DNA of 64,000 nucleotides, taken from the NCBI GenBank assembly GCA_020002185.1, contig CM034532.1, forward strand, positions 31,404,149 through 31,468,148, read 5' to 3'. The translations under genes and the position numbers were made by a program. Below, in pieces: positions 1-11,739 of this stretch (positions within the stretch are counted from its first letter, which is position 1; each line of letters begins with the position of its first letter). The DNA is from Paraescarpia echinospica. Its lineage: Eukaryota; Annelida; Polychaeta; Sabellida; Siboglinidae. A model generated the notes under the pieces. It had not been told where the DNA came from, made no database searches, and was given only the letters and a program-made list of their open reading frames with translations.

Positions 1-2248
1 AAAAATGCTTGCTTTAAATATCAAATAGAACTAATCTGGAGAGCTGGTGATGTAGTATCAATAATCGGAGAAGGCTGTAGTATATTTGTGCAAACACTTA
101 ATTCATAGTACAAAATTGGCAGTGACAACAAACGAAGAATATTCTTAACAAATTTAATTTCAAATGTTCTGCCGTTTTGTAAGCGATGACGTGAAAATGT
201 CAACAATAGTTCTGTCATCATCACGTGGACTATTTTGTATGCGACTGCATCATAGTGCAAACAAATAGTTCCGTCATAAGTGTTCATGTCTATGATTGTG
301 AAATCATAATTACATCCTGATGTTGGAGCACATTATATTACCCGCATGTGTGATAAAAGACATTTTAGATCTTTGTTTTTCTTAGCGTGGTGTAGACGTT
401 GATATGTCACCTCCCACAGCAAAGTGGGTATTAAGTCGCAAAACTGTGAAATCGAGTTTTGTACCTTTTTGGATGGTGTGTTTCAAAACAATACCTCATT
501 TGTTGAAATATATATATTTTAGTAGTTTTTTATTTACTGCTAAAATAGAAGCAAACTTTAAAAAGGTACGATTTGAGAAACGACGTCAGTTTGACTCGTA
601 CTGTCTCGTAAATACACATATTTTACTAGTTTTGGATTATTTGTCGAGGAAAATAAACTGGACATTGAAAGATGAGATTATAAGGTGCGCATTTCTGCCA
701 AAATCACTAAATTTATGGAACACGATCTAGACAGCTATTTATGGCTCATGTGCAGAATAGGCCTGTGCCACTTAATACATGGTTCATTGCGGCGGGTCAT
801 GTATAATCCAGGGATGAGAGAGCTGTGCGGAAACGTGGATTTCCTGGTTGTGGGAATCCAATCAGGTCATTCCTGTAATTTGTCCAGATTCAAGGAGACA
901 TTTATTTTTGGGTTTATATATGGGGGGTCGTAAAGCTGAGTAAAATTCAAAAGTGTGGGGGTAAACCATCGTACTTGTCCCAGATGTAGTACTGTTATGC
1001 CCTCTGATTGCTCAAGAGATATCATTTTGATGAAACTCATAAGTGCGTAGCATTATGAGAGGCTATTGGATAAGTCAAATTGAATGACGTCAATAGATCT
1101 CGTTTCCATTTTGGAATTCCGGGGAAACATGCAGGGAAACACCAAATCGGCGTTTGGCGACTTCGCTGTTGGTTAATTTTCAGGCTTGACACTGGCGACT
1201 TACAGTGGCATGTTAGCGGAACATATCGAACTAACGTGTTGATACGCTCAACTTGGCAGTGCTGTGAACAAAACAAAGACTTATCATCAAAGTTCTTTAG
1301 TTTTGTTTTATTTGAAACTAATAATAAATATTTTTATATGCAATATTGCTATGGAAGAGTTCGCTTTCTTGCAGGTTTTGGTCTCTCTGTTTCATATACT
1401 ACCTTCCAAAGTTCCTGCTAGGTGGAAACATAGTGTTCTCGCTGCGTATAGTCAAGGTACTACAGAATGGTGTGCTTATTGGCAGCCTCGTGTGTGTACT
1501 ATAACCAACTACATCATGAAACTTCTGGACAAAATTGACGAGGTTCGCTTTCGATAAATTGACAAAAATAGATGTCGGTAGCGGCAACAAAATAACTGTG
1601 AAAATCGAGGTCTTTCTAAAAAAAAGTAAAAACACGGACCAACCAGACACCGCGTTTTGTGTGTTTTATAATGACACAGTGAAGTACGGTGGGCGTGGTT
1701 TTGTGTCAATAAAGGACCACGTTCTTACTGATAATCACTGAACAACGAGACCTGTATGGTATCTTGTTATTGCCAGTTACACAACAGATTTCATTATTAA
1801 CAAATTAAATATTTCTTTACAAGAATTGGTTCAACTTCAATGAATAATTTCAAAAGAGCGCCAAAGCTTTTGAAATTCTAATAATTATGAAGTTTATATA
1901 GATAGTCAATAGCTTGACAGTACCAATTATATAATAGGGGGTGGGGTGGTGGAAGGTGAGAAAAACATGAAAATAATCTCATGTTACTCCTTACCGTGTT
2001 AGAATGGCATTAACCCTAACCCATTAAAAAACCAGCTTACAGCCTCCTCCACCTTGAACCCCAGCTAGACAGCACTTGCAGAGCTCAGACCTTGTTCCAC
2101 TTGTACCTTGCTCCGCTCGATCTAATACATTTTCAGTGGTTTTGTTCAATTGTCACTCTCATCCCAGATAATCATTCGGCCTGTTTGGTAGGTTTTTATC
2201 AAATGGAATGCTTTGCCTCAGTGCACTAATTGACCTTTCTGTTTACAG
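1..2248. other. No gene seen; probable intron of the + strand PDZ gene
   Basis: No reading frame here resembles a known protein, and the open frames up to about 110 codons look like chance. Because the exon at 2249 begins inside a PDZ fold, the preceding coding exon must lie upstream; I looked for the usual Gly-Asp-x-(I/L)-L end of such an exon here and did not find it. The stretch is therefore most likely intron sequence. Confidence 0.4.
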
Positions 2249-2347
2249 GTGGACGGGATAGACTTCACATCAATCAGTCACACAGACGCCGTCACGACTC
2301 TTCGCAATAGTGCTCAACAGGTGGCGCTACTCATCGAGAGGTTATAG
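2249..2347 (+). CDS. Terminal exon of a PDZ-domain protein (partial gene)
   Basis: A pyrimidine-rich tract ending in tttctgtttacag precedes a 32-codon open frame closed by TAG at 2345-2347. The peptide starts VDGIDFTSISHTDAV and ends QVALLIERL. This matches the second half of a PDZ domain: the V-(D/N)-G turn after the 'GD-I-L' strand, the H-x-x-A-V helix, a leucine-arginine, and a final beta strand. The protein ends almost directly after the PDZ fold, as in LAP-type proteins (Erbin, Densin) and some other scaffolds, but this fragment is too short to name a family member. PDZ domains bind C-terminal peptides of membrane or signalling proteins. The rest of the gene lies to the left of the window. 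The gene runs toward the minus-strand syd-1-like gene. What is seen: acceptor, frame, stop. What is inferred: PDZ identity from pattern only. Confidence 0.68.
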   Translation: MDGIDFTSISHTDAVTTLRNSAQQVALLIERL

Positions 2348-2690
2348 CTGTATGCAACAGATGGCAGCACGGAGGAATTAGTTCTTCATTCAGTCATTTG
2401 GTAGTAGCCTTGCATGAGTGTTGGTGTGTTCAGACAGTAGGGAGCAGCACTGTATACTGGAATGACACAATTAGTGAGATATCACAAAGGGCAGAGTTCA
2501 GCCAATATCTTGCCTGTTTGTGGATAACGTTCATTGGTCGCCGGATATGGAACAGTGAACTTGATTATACATTCCTGGTGTTTTTTTTAAAGATGGCGTA
2601 GATCAGAGATCTCAAACTGATATAATTCGATGTCAGTCTATTGCTGTCATTTTACGGTGCACCAAACAATAAATACTGTAAGCATTTTGC
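2348..2690 (+). other. Probable 3'UTR of the PDZ gene
   Basis: This follows the TAG stop of the PDZ exon. It contains the nearest canonical polyadenylation hexamer on this strand at 2668-2673. The end is inferred, since no cleavage site can be proved from sequence. Confidence 0.4.
2668..2673 (+). terminator. AATAAA polyadenylation signal candidate
   Basis: AATAAA lies 321 bases after the PDZ gene stop codon. It is the first such hexamer downstream on the + strand. AATAAA is frequent by chance in AT-rich DNA. Confidence 0.35.
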
Positions 2691-2789
2691 CACAGGCAGA
2701 TTTGACCAAGTTTCCAATGTTTGCCTAAATTTTGTACTGTATGTCTACGAAGATGCACCGGTTTCATTCTATCTATGCAGATGTATGTG

Positions 2790-3020
2790 TTATATCCCTT
2801 AGTTAACAATTCTGTAGAGTATATCCTACAGGATTTTTGTGGAAGGTTTTGTATAGAATATTTTTGCTGTAGAATTCTATAAAAAATTATGTGACCATTT
2901 GAATTCTACAGAGTATTCTCTAGAATATTCTATATAAATTTATGTGGTCGTAACAATTCTATAGAATTTTTAGTCTCGACAATTTTTTTAGAATTCTACA
3001 GAAATGTTTGCTAAGGGTTG
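2790..3020. repeat. AT-rich repeat built of TAGAATTCTA-like palindromes, copy 1
   Basis: Short near-palindromes such as tagaattctat, tagaatattctatat and attctatagaatt recur every 20-40 bases, and the block ends in aatgtttgctaaggg. A second block with the same words and the same ending is at 33958-34165 in the same orientation. This suggests a dispersed family rather than local slippage. No coding capacity. Confidence 0.5.
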
Positions 3021-5432
3021 ACTAGCTATGATGTGTATTTATTTGATGTCTGTAGAATGTGTGCCGCTTTAGCGGCGTAAAACTGTGAACGTGTTAAAAA
3101 AAGAACATATCTCTGCTGCCTCGTCATCTAGTTATTTCTTGTCTTGTCGACAGGACCTGCATTGAGGAGAAGATGTGACTCAGGTTTTACATGTTTTTTT
3201 AAACAAAATTATGGCAATTGTGCAAAACTAGATTTGTATTCCAACAGGCACTGTAGATTGTAGATGTAGTGAACTAAAGTCACATTACAATGAACCAGTA
3301 TGGAGATGTTTCAAGACTGTGATTTCACAGTTTGTTGTCTGGATATTCTTTTTGTGCAGCATAATACTGTGTATATATAATATATGGTGTAATTATGGTT
3401 GTATTTAAATAATGTGTAATTTATTTTGTACCACAATCTTCCAGCAGTTTCTCATTCAATCTTGTAGAATAGAAAATCTGAGCGTAGCTCTCACCTGTTC
3501 AGCAAAACTGGGTAAACCTACTTCAATTATCAATGACAAAACATCTAAAAGACAACATTGTTACGTGACTTTTCAATTAATTTACATTACACTGGCTGGT
3601 AGCTGTGGCTCTGGTGATACCTCAGATTCTGATTGCACATTGTAATGTTAGTTTTCACTTTAATATATATTCGTTTTGTTGACAGGTCACCATTGCTTAT
3701 ATGCGATCTGTAGCAGTCACGCTGAATTCGGTATCCTGAATTCATGTCAACATGGCAAACATGCAAGCATGTTTCCTAGCTGTTGGAAGTGCCTTAGTGG
3801 ATGCTGACTTGGTTGATGCGCTTGTACTGGTCTGTTAGTTTGCAATGAATGACTAGTTCATAGTTAGTAGCACACGTTCACACAGTGTGTGTGCATACCA
3901 CTAAGTGGTCTAACAAATTGCGATGTGTACATACGTGTTTGGTGATCTCCTACGTTGCTGCAAAGCGGCTTTGTAAGTTTTGTTAAATTTTAGCACACAT
4001 GACATTGCTGAGTTCAGTGTCATTTTTTGTCATTGAAAACAGAATCGTCAAAAGTTTTTTATTGTTGTCACAGAGTGTATTGTATTTTCCTACTATACAC
4101 ATACAGCTGTATTTATGAACTGTCACTTCTGTGAAATTTACAACATTCCTGCAGTCTTCTTGTACTTTTTTATTGTTTTATAGATAATTTATCTGAACGG
4201 TTGGTTTGACCTTGCCAACGCTGCTGGATATTTGACAGAGTCGAGAAACATTGTAATCCAGTAGTGGTATATTTTCTATTTCCAAAGTAATGTTGCCCTG
4301 TCATTTGTCAGTTACCCAGCATGCAGTTCTCCGATCTTGTTTTTTCCCTGGGAGTATGCATAAGTTTGGAATGAATGTCTCGCAGGTTTATTATATTGTC
4401 TATTTCTATTTGCCTGGTGTATGCTGGTTATTCTATATGTCAGCCAGTTTATCATTTTTGTCTGTGCATTTAAAATCCCAAAGATACTGCAACGAAATAC
4501 CACATATCATTGTATATATAACATAATACGTTTTTTATAGGGAAACTATTCTCTACCGTTGCAATGGTATTTTTTTATCACTACAACATATTTATGTAGT
4601 CATTTTCTAGAAGGCAGTCTGAATGTAAACACGCGACTGGTTTGTAATATTTTACTGCATGTAGTTGATAGGTGAAACGAAGGTATCCAACTATTGAGTT
4701 GCAGCATGAAACGAAAAATAAATTGTATTAATAGTATGGGTTTTTGTTCATTTTTATTTTCTTGTTGATTTTATAATGTTCTGATACATCGGTTGACTCA
4801 CTGTGACCCCCGAACAGTGATTGGCTCCTTCATACATGTTTTAACAGGTTCTCATTCGGTGAAGTTTATTTCTTCTGCCTCTCAGTACTTCGCATTTAGT
4901 TTTCAAAAATGTTTGCCTTTAGTTCCATAAGTCGACACTCGCCAGGAAAAGTGGGCGACAAATCTCATGGAACTTGGATAACCGAGGTTATTTTACCTTT
5001 CGTTTTTCAGGGAAGCTCACCTTTCAGTTTCACTTTACGTGAAGTTTCTTCCGGAGCGTTCGAATAAGCTACATACGCCAGAGAAAGTTCACACAACAAA
5101 TCACACCCTAAGGCCTAACCAACACGAAATGGTATTATAAGCGATTAAAATTATTGTACAAATTATCAGTTTACTGTATTATTGTCCTTGTACCCGTCTA
5201 CGACTAGGGTTCCTTATTACAACAGAGTTACAATATGATGCGTCCTGTGAAAAGTGGGTCACGTGACACATGGGAGCCAATTTGTTTCCAAATAATATGT
5301 TGTTTACCATACTAACGACTGGAAAATTCTGGGATGGTCAAAATTCGTGACACTGAAATCTCGTGTTCTAAGGCTCTTGGCTTATTTTAATACAATGCGT
5401 GGTCTCGCACTGATTCCCGTGACACGCGAACA
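3021..5432. other. No gene seen (2.4 kb, AT-rich)
   Basis: The only open frames are short and unlike known proteins. There are scattered AATAAA motifs (for example near 4718) and pyrimidine tracts, but no exon could be supported. It is probably intergenic DNA downstream of the PDZ gene. Confidence 0.4.
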
Positions 5433-5639
5433 ATTTACACAGCGTAGATAGCACCCACGATTTTTGACGCAGACGTCTTCGACAAGATTTGGATTTCGCC
5501 GGTATATTTTCTAAATACTTTACTCAAAACAACTTTTGTAACAGTTTGTTTGCAGAAATTGGAAGGAATATGTGTCAGAGATTTAGCACATAAATATTTT
5601 ACGGAAGAATTTGATCGGGTTTTAGTAAAACTGGCAAAA

Positions 5640-6590
5640 CACGATTGGATTAATGCTATTAGAAAGAACAGAAATGGCGGTGGAGTACTTATGGTTATAG
5701 CCTTTTGCGATGACACTGTTGGAGAACCATTTCCAAATGAAACCACTTTGCATGAAACAAATCCATATACTTTGCAACCTAATTATGGCTATTGCCGACT
5801 CAACGACCATCTCCAGTCTCTTAAAGCTCTCCATGAATCTTTGACGAACCTTTACAGATCACAAAAAACTCCCCCTAATGTAGTCATAGCAGGAGATTTT
5901 AATCTTCCTGATATCAACTGGCGCAACCAACAAACCACAAGCAATAGAACTGCCAGCAAACACAACAAAGTACTAGAAATAATGAGTGAATTTGGATTGC
6001 AAAACATGGTGAATAACCCCACACGATTTTGGCAATATTCTTGACCTAGTATGTAAAATCCGTCCATAATCTGCCGGCACGAGTGTTCATGAAGCCGTAT
6101 CCTCCAGTGTCAACCTAAACCCAGTTCGCAACAGGAAACCATCACGGAAAGTATTTCAATATAAATCCGCAGACTGGGGCAAACTTAAAGACGGCATAAC
6201 CCAATTAACAACATAATACTTTGACATGGACCCCAATTCACGAGACATTAGCACAAACTGGATCTTTTTTTGGACACAACTTGCCACACTGATCAACAAT
6301 GCCATCCCTAGTAACAACACCAAAGCAAAAACCCACCTCCCCTGGATAACACGGAAAATAATAAGAATGCAACGAAAACGCAACAAAAGCCACAGAAAGG
6401 GAACAGTTTAAAGAACTCGGAAGGCCACTAAAGCTGCAGCCAAATCTTACAAAGACTATGCAAACAACAACACTGGAGACCGCTTAAAAACAAACCCTAA
6501 ACAATTCTGGTCATTCATCAAAGCAAACAAACGAGAAAACATTGGCATTCCCCCACTGCAAATAAACGAACAACCGATCATTTAACAAGA
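5640..6590 (+). mobile_element. LINE A, 5' part (endonuclease region), interrupted at its 3' side
   Basis: Open frame 5550-6044 contains NRNGGGVLMVIA and VVIAGDFNLPDINW, which are the GGG and GDFN blocks of an APE-type endonuclease. After a frameshift near 6040 the frame continues with the conserved 'ILDLV' block, then ISTNWIFFWTQLATLINNAI, and then a block near 6430-6590 typical of the endonuclease-RT linker. Coding similarity stops near 6583-6590, where a minus-strand LINE begins, and resumes at about 9858. Several frameshifts and stops make it a dead copy. The residues before about 5640 do not look like the family, so the true 5' edge is uncertain. Confidence 0.75.
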
Positions 6591-6668
6591 TTGCCATCCA
6601 GAGAATTAACTCTAGATGGCAGATGGACAAGGAAGCCCTGTGGCTTATCGAGAGTCCAACCCTTTTAT

Positions 6669-9450
6669 CTACATATATTCAGCCCTTCTGAGGTATGTGT
6701 CGACTTTATTTTTAAACATATTCACACTACTAGCACCCACACAATCATCAGATAATCTGTTCCATTCATTCACAGTCCTTTGTGAAAATGAGAACTTTCT
6801 TACGTCTAATCTACACTGCTCCTTTACTAATGTAACTTCATGTCCTCCAGTCTTTCTATCTTTCTTAACTGAAAAAAACATATTTCTATCAATATTTTCA
6901 TAACCATTCAATATTTTAAACACTTCTATCTGATCTCATCTCAATCTCCTGGTCTATTGTGTTGTTAAACCACATTCTTTTAGGCGTTTTTCATAACTAA
7001 GATCCCTCAGTTTTTGTATCATTTTAGTCGCTCTCCTCTGTACTCTTTCTAGCATATCTATGTCCTTCTTGCGGTATGGCCTCCACGCTTGTACACAATA
7101 TTCTAAATGAAGCCTAACTATTGTTTTGTACAGCGGTATTATTAGTTCTTTTTCTTTATATGCTATATTTCGCCTAATCAATCCAAGGATTTGATTTCCT
7201 TTTGAAGCTGCAATTCCACACTGCTCCGAAACCTTCATGTCAGCACTAATTGTCAGCCCTAAGTCTTTTTCTTTTACAGTAGTACTTAGTACAGTTCCCC
7301 CCATTGTATATTCTACATATTCGTTCCCATGTCCTGTGTGAAGGCATTTACATTTCCCAAAATTGAACAACATTTGCCACTTTTCAGACCATTTGATCAA
7401 CCTGTCAAGATCATCTTGTAAATGCTGTCTATCACCATCACTTTCAATCCTTCTAAACACTTTTGTATCATCTGCAAATTTCAACACCTTGCTAGCTATA
7501 TCATCGTCCAAATCGTTTATATATATTAAGAATAATATAGGTCCCAGTACTGATCCCTGTGGAACCCCACTCAAAACTGATTTCCAGTTTGAAGCCTCCC
7601 CATCAACAACTACCCGTTGTCTTCTGTCAATCAGCCATTTTTTCTATCCAGTTAATTATACCATTTCCTATGCCATGGGCTTTTAGTTTAAGCAGTAATC
7701 TCTGATGTGGCACTTTGTCGAAAGCTTTTTGAAAATCTAAGTAGATGATATCTACTGGTGATCCATCGTCTACCCACTTAGTGATATCTTCCAAAAAACA
7801 TAACATATTTGTTAAGCATGACCTCGCTTTTAGAAACCCATGTTGAGATGGGTTTATCAAGTTATGTTTAACAAGAAAATCCACCATGTGATCTTTAATT
7901 AGTCTTTCTAATAATTTACAAATCACCGATGTTAAACTAACTGGTCTATAATTATTTGACTTGTTTCTCGAACCTTTTTTTAAATAACGGTATAATGTTT
8001 GCTTCTTTCCATTCTAAAGGAACCACTCCCTCTTCTAATGACAAGTTGAAAACTGTTGCAAGCGGTATGCTAATTTGTTCTACAATTTCCAATAGTAGTT
8101 TGGGTGGAATACCATCCACTCCAGGTGATTTATTATCCTTCATAGCCCTAATTTTCTTAGCTACCATTTCTGGGGTTACAATTAACTGTCTTAAATAGTC
8201 TGATTCTGCCCCCTTGAACTTAGCCTCTGGTACTGGCAATGAACTAGTGTCTTCTCTGGTAAACACTGAACTAAAATACTCATTCAGGTCTTCTGCCATC
8301 AAGAATCCTTCCGATATTATATTTCCAGCACTATCTTCTAGAGGACCAACCTTATCCTGAACTTTCTGTTTGCTTCGAACATACGCATAAAATCTCTTGC
8401 TGTCATGTTTTATATTACAAGCTAATTTATGTTCATAGCTTCTCTTTGAATTTCTAATTTCAGCTGTAGCTTGGTTTAGTGCTTCTTTATAAATGTTGTA
8501 GTCTTCGTCATTTCCAGAACGTCTATATGACTTTCACATCATTTGTTTATACTTAATTTTTCTAATGGCTTCTTTCGATAAGTGTTTCTTTTTGGACCGT
8601 TTCCCGTGTTTTTTAAGGGAACAAATTTGACGATGATGCATTCAATGTCACTCTTTAAGATATTCCAGCATTCTGTTGCTGTCTTGTTCTTCAGTGTGTT
8701 ATTCCAGTCTATCTTTGCTAAATATTTCCTTATGTCCTTATATTTTCCTTTGTGGAAATTTCTCCTGTACTGCTTTTTACTATTCCTTTCTGATTTTATT
8801 TTGATGGTAAAATGTATCTGGTTGTGATCACTATTCCCCAGTGACTCACATATCCTGACATTATCAACTAATTCATTCTGTGAGGACAAAACTATGTCTA
8901 ACACATTCTCTCCCCTGGTTGGTTCTAGCACATGTTGAGAAAGGAAAGTATCTTGTACTAAAACTAAAAACTTGTGGTCCTCACTACCCATACTATGTAG
9001 AGATTTCCATTTTATATGCCCATGGTTAAAATCCCCCATAATAACACAGTCCCGTTTGCTCACTTCCCTTATAGCGTTTTGTATTTTTTCATTCTCTTCT
9101 ATGCTTATGTTTGGACTTCGATAAACTAATCCAACCGTTAACGTTGAGTTTCCTGTAACTATGTTACACCAAACAGCTTCTTCACAATCTGCTTCTCTGT
9201 CTAATTTTATTTCATGAGCCTGGATAGATTCTTTAATATATAAAATAACTCCACCTCCCCTTCTTCCTATTCTGTCTTTCCTAAACATTACATATCCTGT
9301 CAGTCCCAATTCGGCATCTGATATATCGGTGGTTGCCCATGATTCGGTTATACCTATTATGTGAGGGTCAATATCTTCTACCATAATGTTTAGTTAATTT
9401 CTTTTGTTTACTATACTCCTTGCATTTAAACAAACACATTTATATCCAGC
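6669..9450 (-). pseudogene. LINE B ORF2: endonuclease-reverse transcriptase, broken
   Basis: This would nick target DNA and copy the element's RNA. Endonuclease blocks seen: LNARSIVNK (about 9430-9404), IIGITESW with the catalytic Glu, IMGDFNHGHIKW, and LGNSDHNQIHF with the Ser-Asp-His end. RT blocks seen: [62 protein letters not shown], and the catalytic FADD in VLKFADDTKVF. After these come the thumb region and a WNRLSDDCV tail ending in RRAEYM and a stop. Lesions are few: an in-frame TAA at 9396-9394 between the N and E endonuclease blocks, a frameshift near 8530, and further frameshifts near 7950, 7600 and 6950. The small number of lesions makes this the youngest-looking LINE in the window. 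Confidence 0.8.
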
Positions 9451-9548
9451 TTCAGAACAGTTTTCCAGACTGTTCTTTGCTGAATTATTTTTGGTGTCTT
9501 TATCTATGCCTCCAGTTTCAGGCTTCTCTGCGAGTCCCCCCTGCGAAT

Positions 9549-9857
9549 TTAGTTTAAATAGATGCAACCTGTCCCACTGTCAACATATCGCAGCAGATTC
9601 TCTGAGAATACTGCTGCCCCCTTTCCACTTAGCTGGAGGTCATCTCTCATGTACATATCTTCTCTCCCAACAAAGTGCCCCCATAAATCTATGAATCCCA
9701 CACCCTCTTCTTGACACATCTGCTCAACTAGTGCATTGATCATCAATGATCATGACAAAGCAAATGCATTGAACAACCAATTTAGTTCCGTGTTCAGCCA
9801 AGAAATCTACCCTATCCCCCAACAAGCACCTTCTTCTTACCCTAATATGCCGGGATA
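9549..9857 (-). pseudogene. LINE B ORF1: C-terminal end of an SGNH/GDSL-type esterase domain
   Basis: Open frame 9746-9549 reads MCQEEGVGFIDLWGHF, then VGREDMYMRDDLQLSGKGAA, then a tail ending in GCIYLN and a stop. This matches the last block of the esterase domain found in ORF1 of CR1-type LINEs, where the motif is normally Asp-x-x-His before Leu-(S/N)-x-x-G. Here the His position holds Gln (RDDLQLSGKG), so the catalytic His appears lost. The upstream part, to about 9857, is frameshifted and cut off by the 5' truncation of the element. ORF2 follows within 100 bases in another frame. Confidence 0.6.
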
Positions 9858-11345
9858 GCTGCAGTAACCAAGCAACTGAAAAATCTAAACCAAAAGAAAA
9901 GTTACTGGCCCAGATGAACTCCCAGCTAGAGTTCTTAAGGAAACTGCAGAGGAAATAACACACATCTTCCAACAGTCATACAACACATGCAAACTCCCCG
10001 ACGACTGGCTCCAAGCACTAGTAACTCCAATACACAAAAAAGCCAAAAATCTGACCCTGCAAACTACAGACCAGTATCACTAACATGCATCCTCTGTAAA
10101 GTCATGGAACACATCATTCTAAGTAATATGTGGAAACACCTGAACAAATACAACACCATCCTCTACTTTCAACACGGATTCCAGCCAGGACTGTCTTGTG
10201 AATCTCAACTCATCGATACAGTCCATGACTGGATGACTGCTATGGACAACAAGACATAAATAGATGCAATCCAGCTTGATTTTGCCAAAGCTTTTGATAA
10301 AGTCCCCCACAAACGCCTCTTATCCAAACTAACGTCCTACGGAATAACTGGAAACACACACAACTGCATCAAACCATTTCTGTCACACCGTAAACAGAGA
10401 GTCTCAGTAAATGGAGTTATGTCGGACACAAGAGATGTTACACCTGGTGTTCCACAGGGCTCAGTCCTAAGACCTCTTCCTTACTCCATATAAATGGCAT
10501 AAACGAAAGCATCCAATCTCCCATACGCCTCTTGGCAGATGACAGCATTATACTGTATATTGTAAAATCATCACCGAAACCGAGCATGACATTCTTCAAA
10601 CTGACCTGATCCAACTCCAAACATGGTCTGACAAATGGCAAATGGAATTTAACATTTCTAGATGCGTCCACCTCCCACTAACAAACAAAACTAAATCCAG
10701 ACTACACTCATATTCACTGTTCGGCATGCCACTCGCTATAGGATCCAGCCATCCGTATCTTGGAGTAAAATTAGATTTAAAATAAATTTACCTGGGCAAG
10801 TCACATTACCGATATAGTTTCCAAATTCTCAAAAGTCCTTAGGCATAATTAAAAGAACCCTTGGGCCATGCAAACCCGAAGTCAAAGAAATTGCTTCTGA
10901 CATGATAATCCGGTCAAAACTCGAGTATGCATTTCCCACATGGAACCCACACACTGCCACCCAAATTAAGCACCCTAAAAATACAACACTGCTACCAGAT
11001 TTGTTAACAATTATCATAGATGCCAAACCAACTCATCAGACCCTTGGATGGCCAACGAACGCGTTATCAAACAAGCCATGTCATTTTATAACATTTTAAA
11101 TAACATTATCAAGACCAACCCTCCCGCCAGGCCTTCTAACGAAGTCAAGAAACCGTGGCCACTCTGTATCCCCTAGGTGCCGCATTAATGCAGCTGTTTT
11201 CTCTTTCTACCCCAGAGCAATCCGTATATGGAACATGATCCCAACACAAATCAATAAAATAGAAAGCCCCATTGCTTTTTAAACAGCCATCACGAACCTT
11301 CCATTCAGTACACCCAATCATTTTAACTGCCTTTAAATAATTTAG
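9858..11345 (+). mobile_element. LINE A, 3' part (reverse transcriptase), decayed
   Basis: Coding similarity resumes with VTGPDELPARVLKETAEEI and DDWLQALVTPIHKK. It continues with NYRPVSLTCILCKVMEHII (10035 onward), FQHGFQPGLSCESQLIDTVH, then LDFAKAFDKVPHKRLLSKL, VTPGVPQGSVL and, in another frame, IRLLADDSIIL, where the RT active-site FADD reads LADD. A thumb-like stretch and the closing FYPRAIRIWNMIP block (about 11200-11240) follow. Many frameshifts and stops are present (for example near 9890, 10020, 10258, 10470). Joined to 5640-6590, this is one LINE of about 2.4 kb split by LINE B. Confidence 0.78.
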
Positions 11346-11508
11346 TACTTTAAGCAACACACAGCGTATGTGCGCAAACACCACAAACATCTACATTTTC
11401 CCAATATTGAGCTGTTTGGAGTACCCGACCTAAAACCAAAGGACCCACGATTATTGCCCACACCAGTGTACGTCTGACACTACGATCCATGTTGATGTTA
11501 CTTCTTTA

Positions 11509-11652
11509 TGATGGCGTGCGGTGCATTTGGGTGTGCAAGTCGGTCAGAGAAGTTTGTAAAATGTATCAAGATTCCAAAGAAACACTACATGGAAAATAAT
11601 GTGGGTGAACAAAGTCAGGCGAACAGGATGGAAACCTTCGTTCCTGTGACAG
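11509..11652 (+). pseudogene. THAP-type zinc-finger fragment
   Basis: Starting at ATG 11509 the frame reads MMACGAFGCASRSEKFVKC, then IKIPKKHYME. In the next frame, after a one-base shift near 11590, it reads MWVNKVRRTGWKPSFL. Together these give the first Cys pair (C-x4-C), the Ile-Pro step and the Trp...Arg-x-x-Trp-x-Pro block of a THAP DNA-binding domain. The final C-x2-H part is missing, and a TGA and then a gtaat (possible donor) follow. THAP domains occur in host factors and in P-element and related transposases. The adjacent dispersed repeat makes a transposon origin more likely. It is not functional as read. Confidence 0.55.
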
Positions 11653-11739
11653 GTAATATCAATAATAAGGGGTGTCAATAAATGTGTCACATGGCTGATT
11701 TATTTTGTTTTATATTTTTATCAAATGGCCGTTGCCATG

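Larger units (their letters stand above)
6585..9857 (-). mobile_element. LINE B, nearly full-length CR1-like retrotransposon nested inside LINE A
   Basis: Read on the minus strand, the order is: the end of an esterase-type ORF1 (9746-9549), an APE endonuclease (about 9450-8540), a reverse transcriptase (8300-6954), and the C-terminal region with a stop near 6669. The element is about 3.27 kb, starts part way through ORF1, and is flanked on both sides by LINE A coding sequence on the opposite strand. I could not identify a clear target-site duplication. CR1-clade elements are known to carry an ORF1 esterase domain. The gene order and motifs fit that clade; finer naming is not possible here. 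Confidence 0.8.

Noticed and set aside
5550..5640. Peptide KLEGICVRDLAHKYFTEEF as a host exon after a gtttgtttgcag acceptor
   Set aside because: No family recognised, and the frame runs without a donor into LINE A endonuclease; it may be element sequence or a chance frame.
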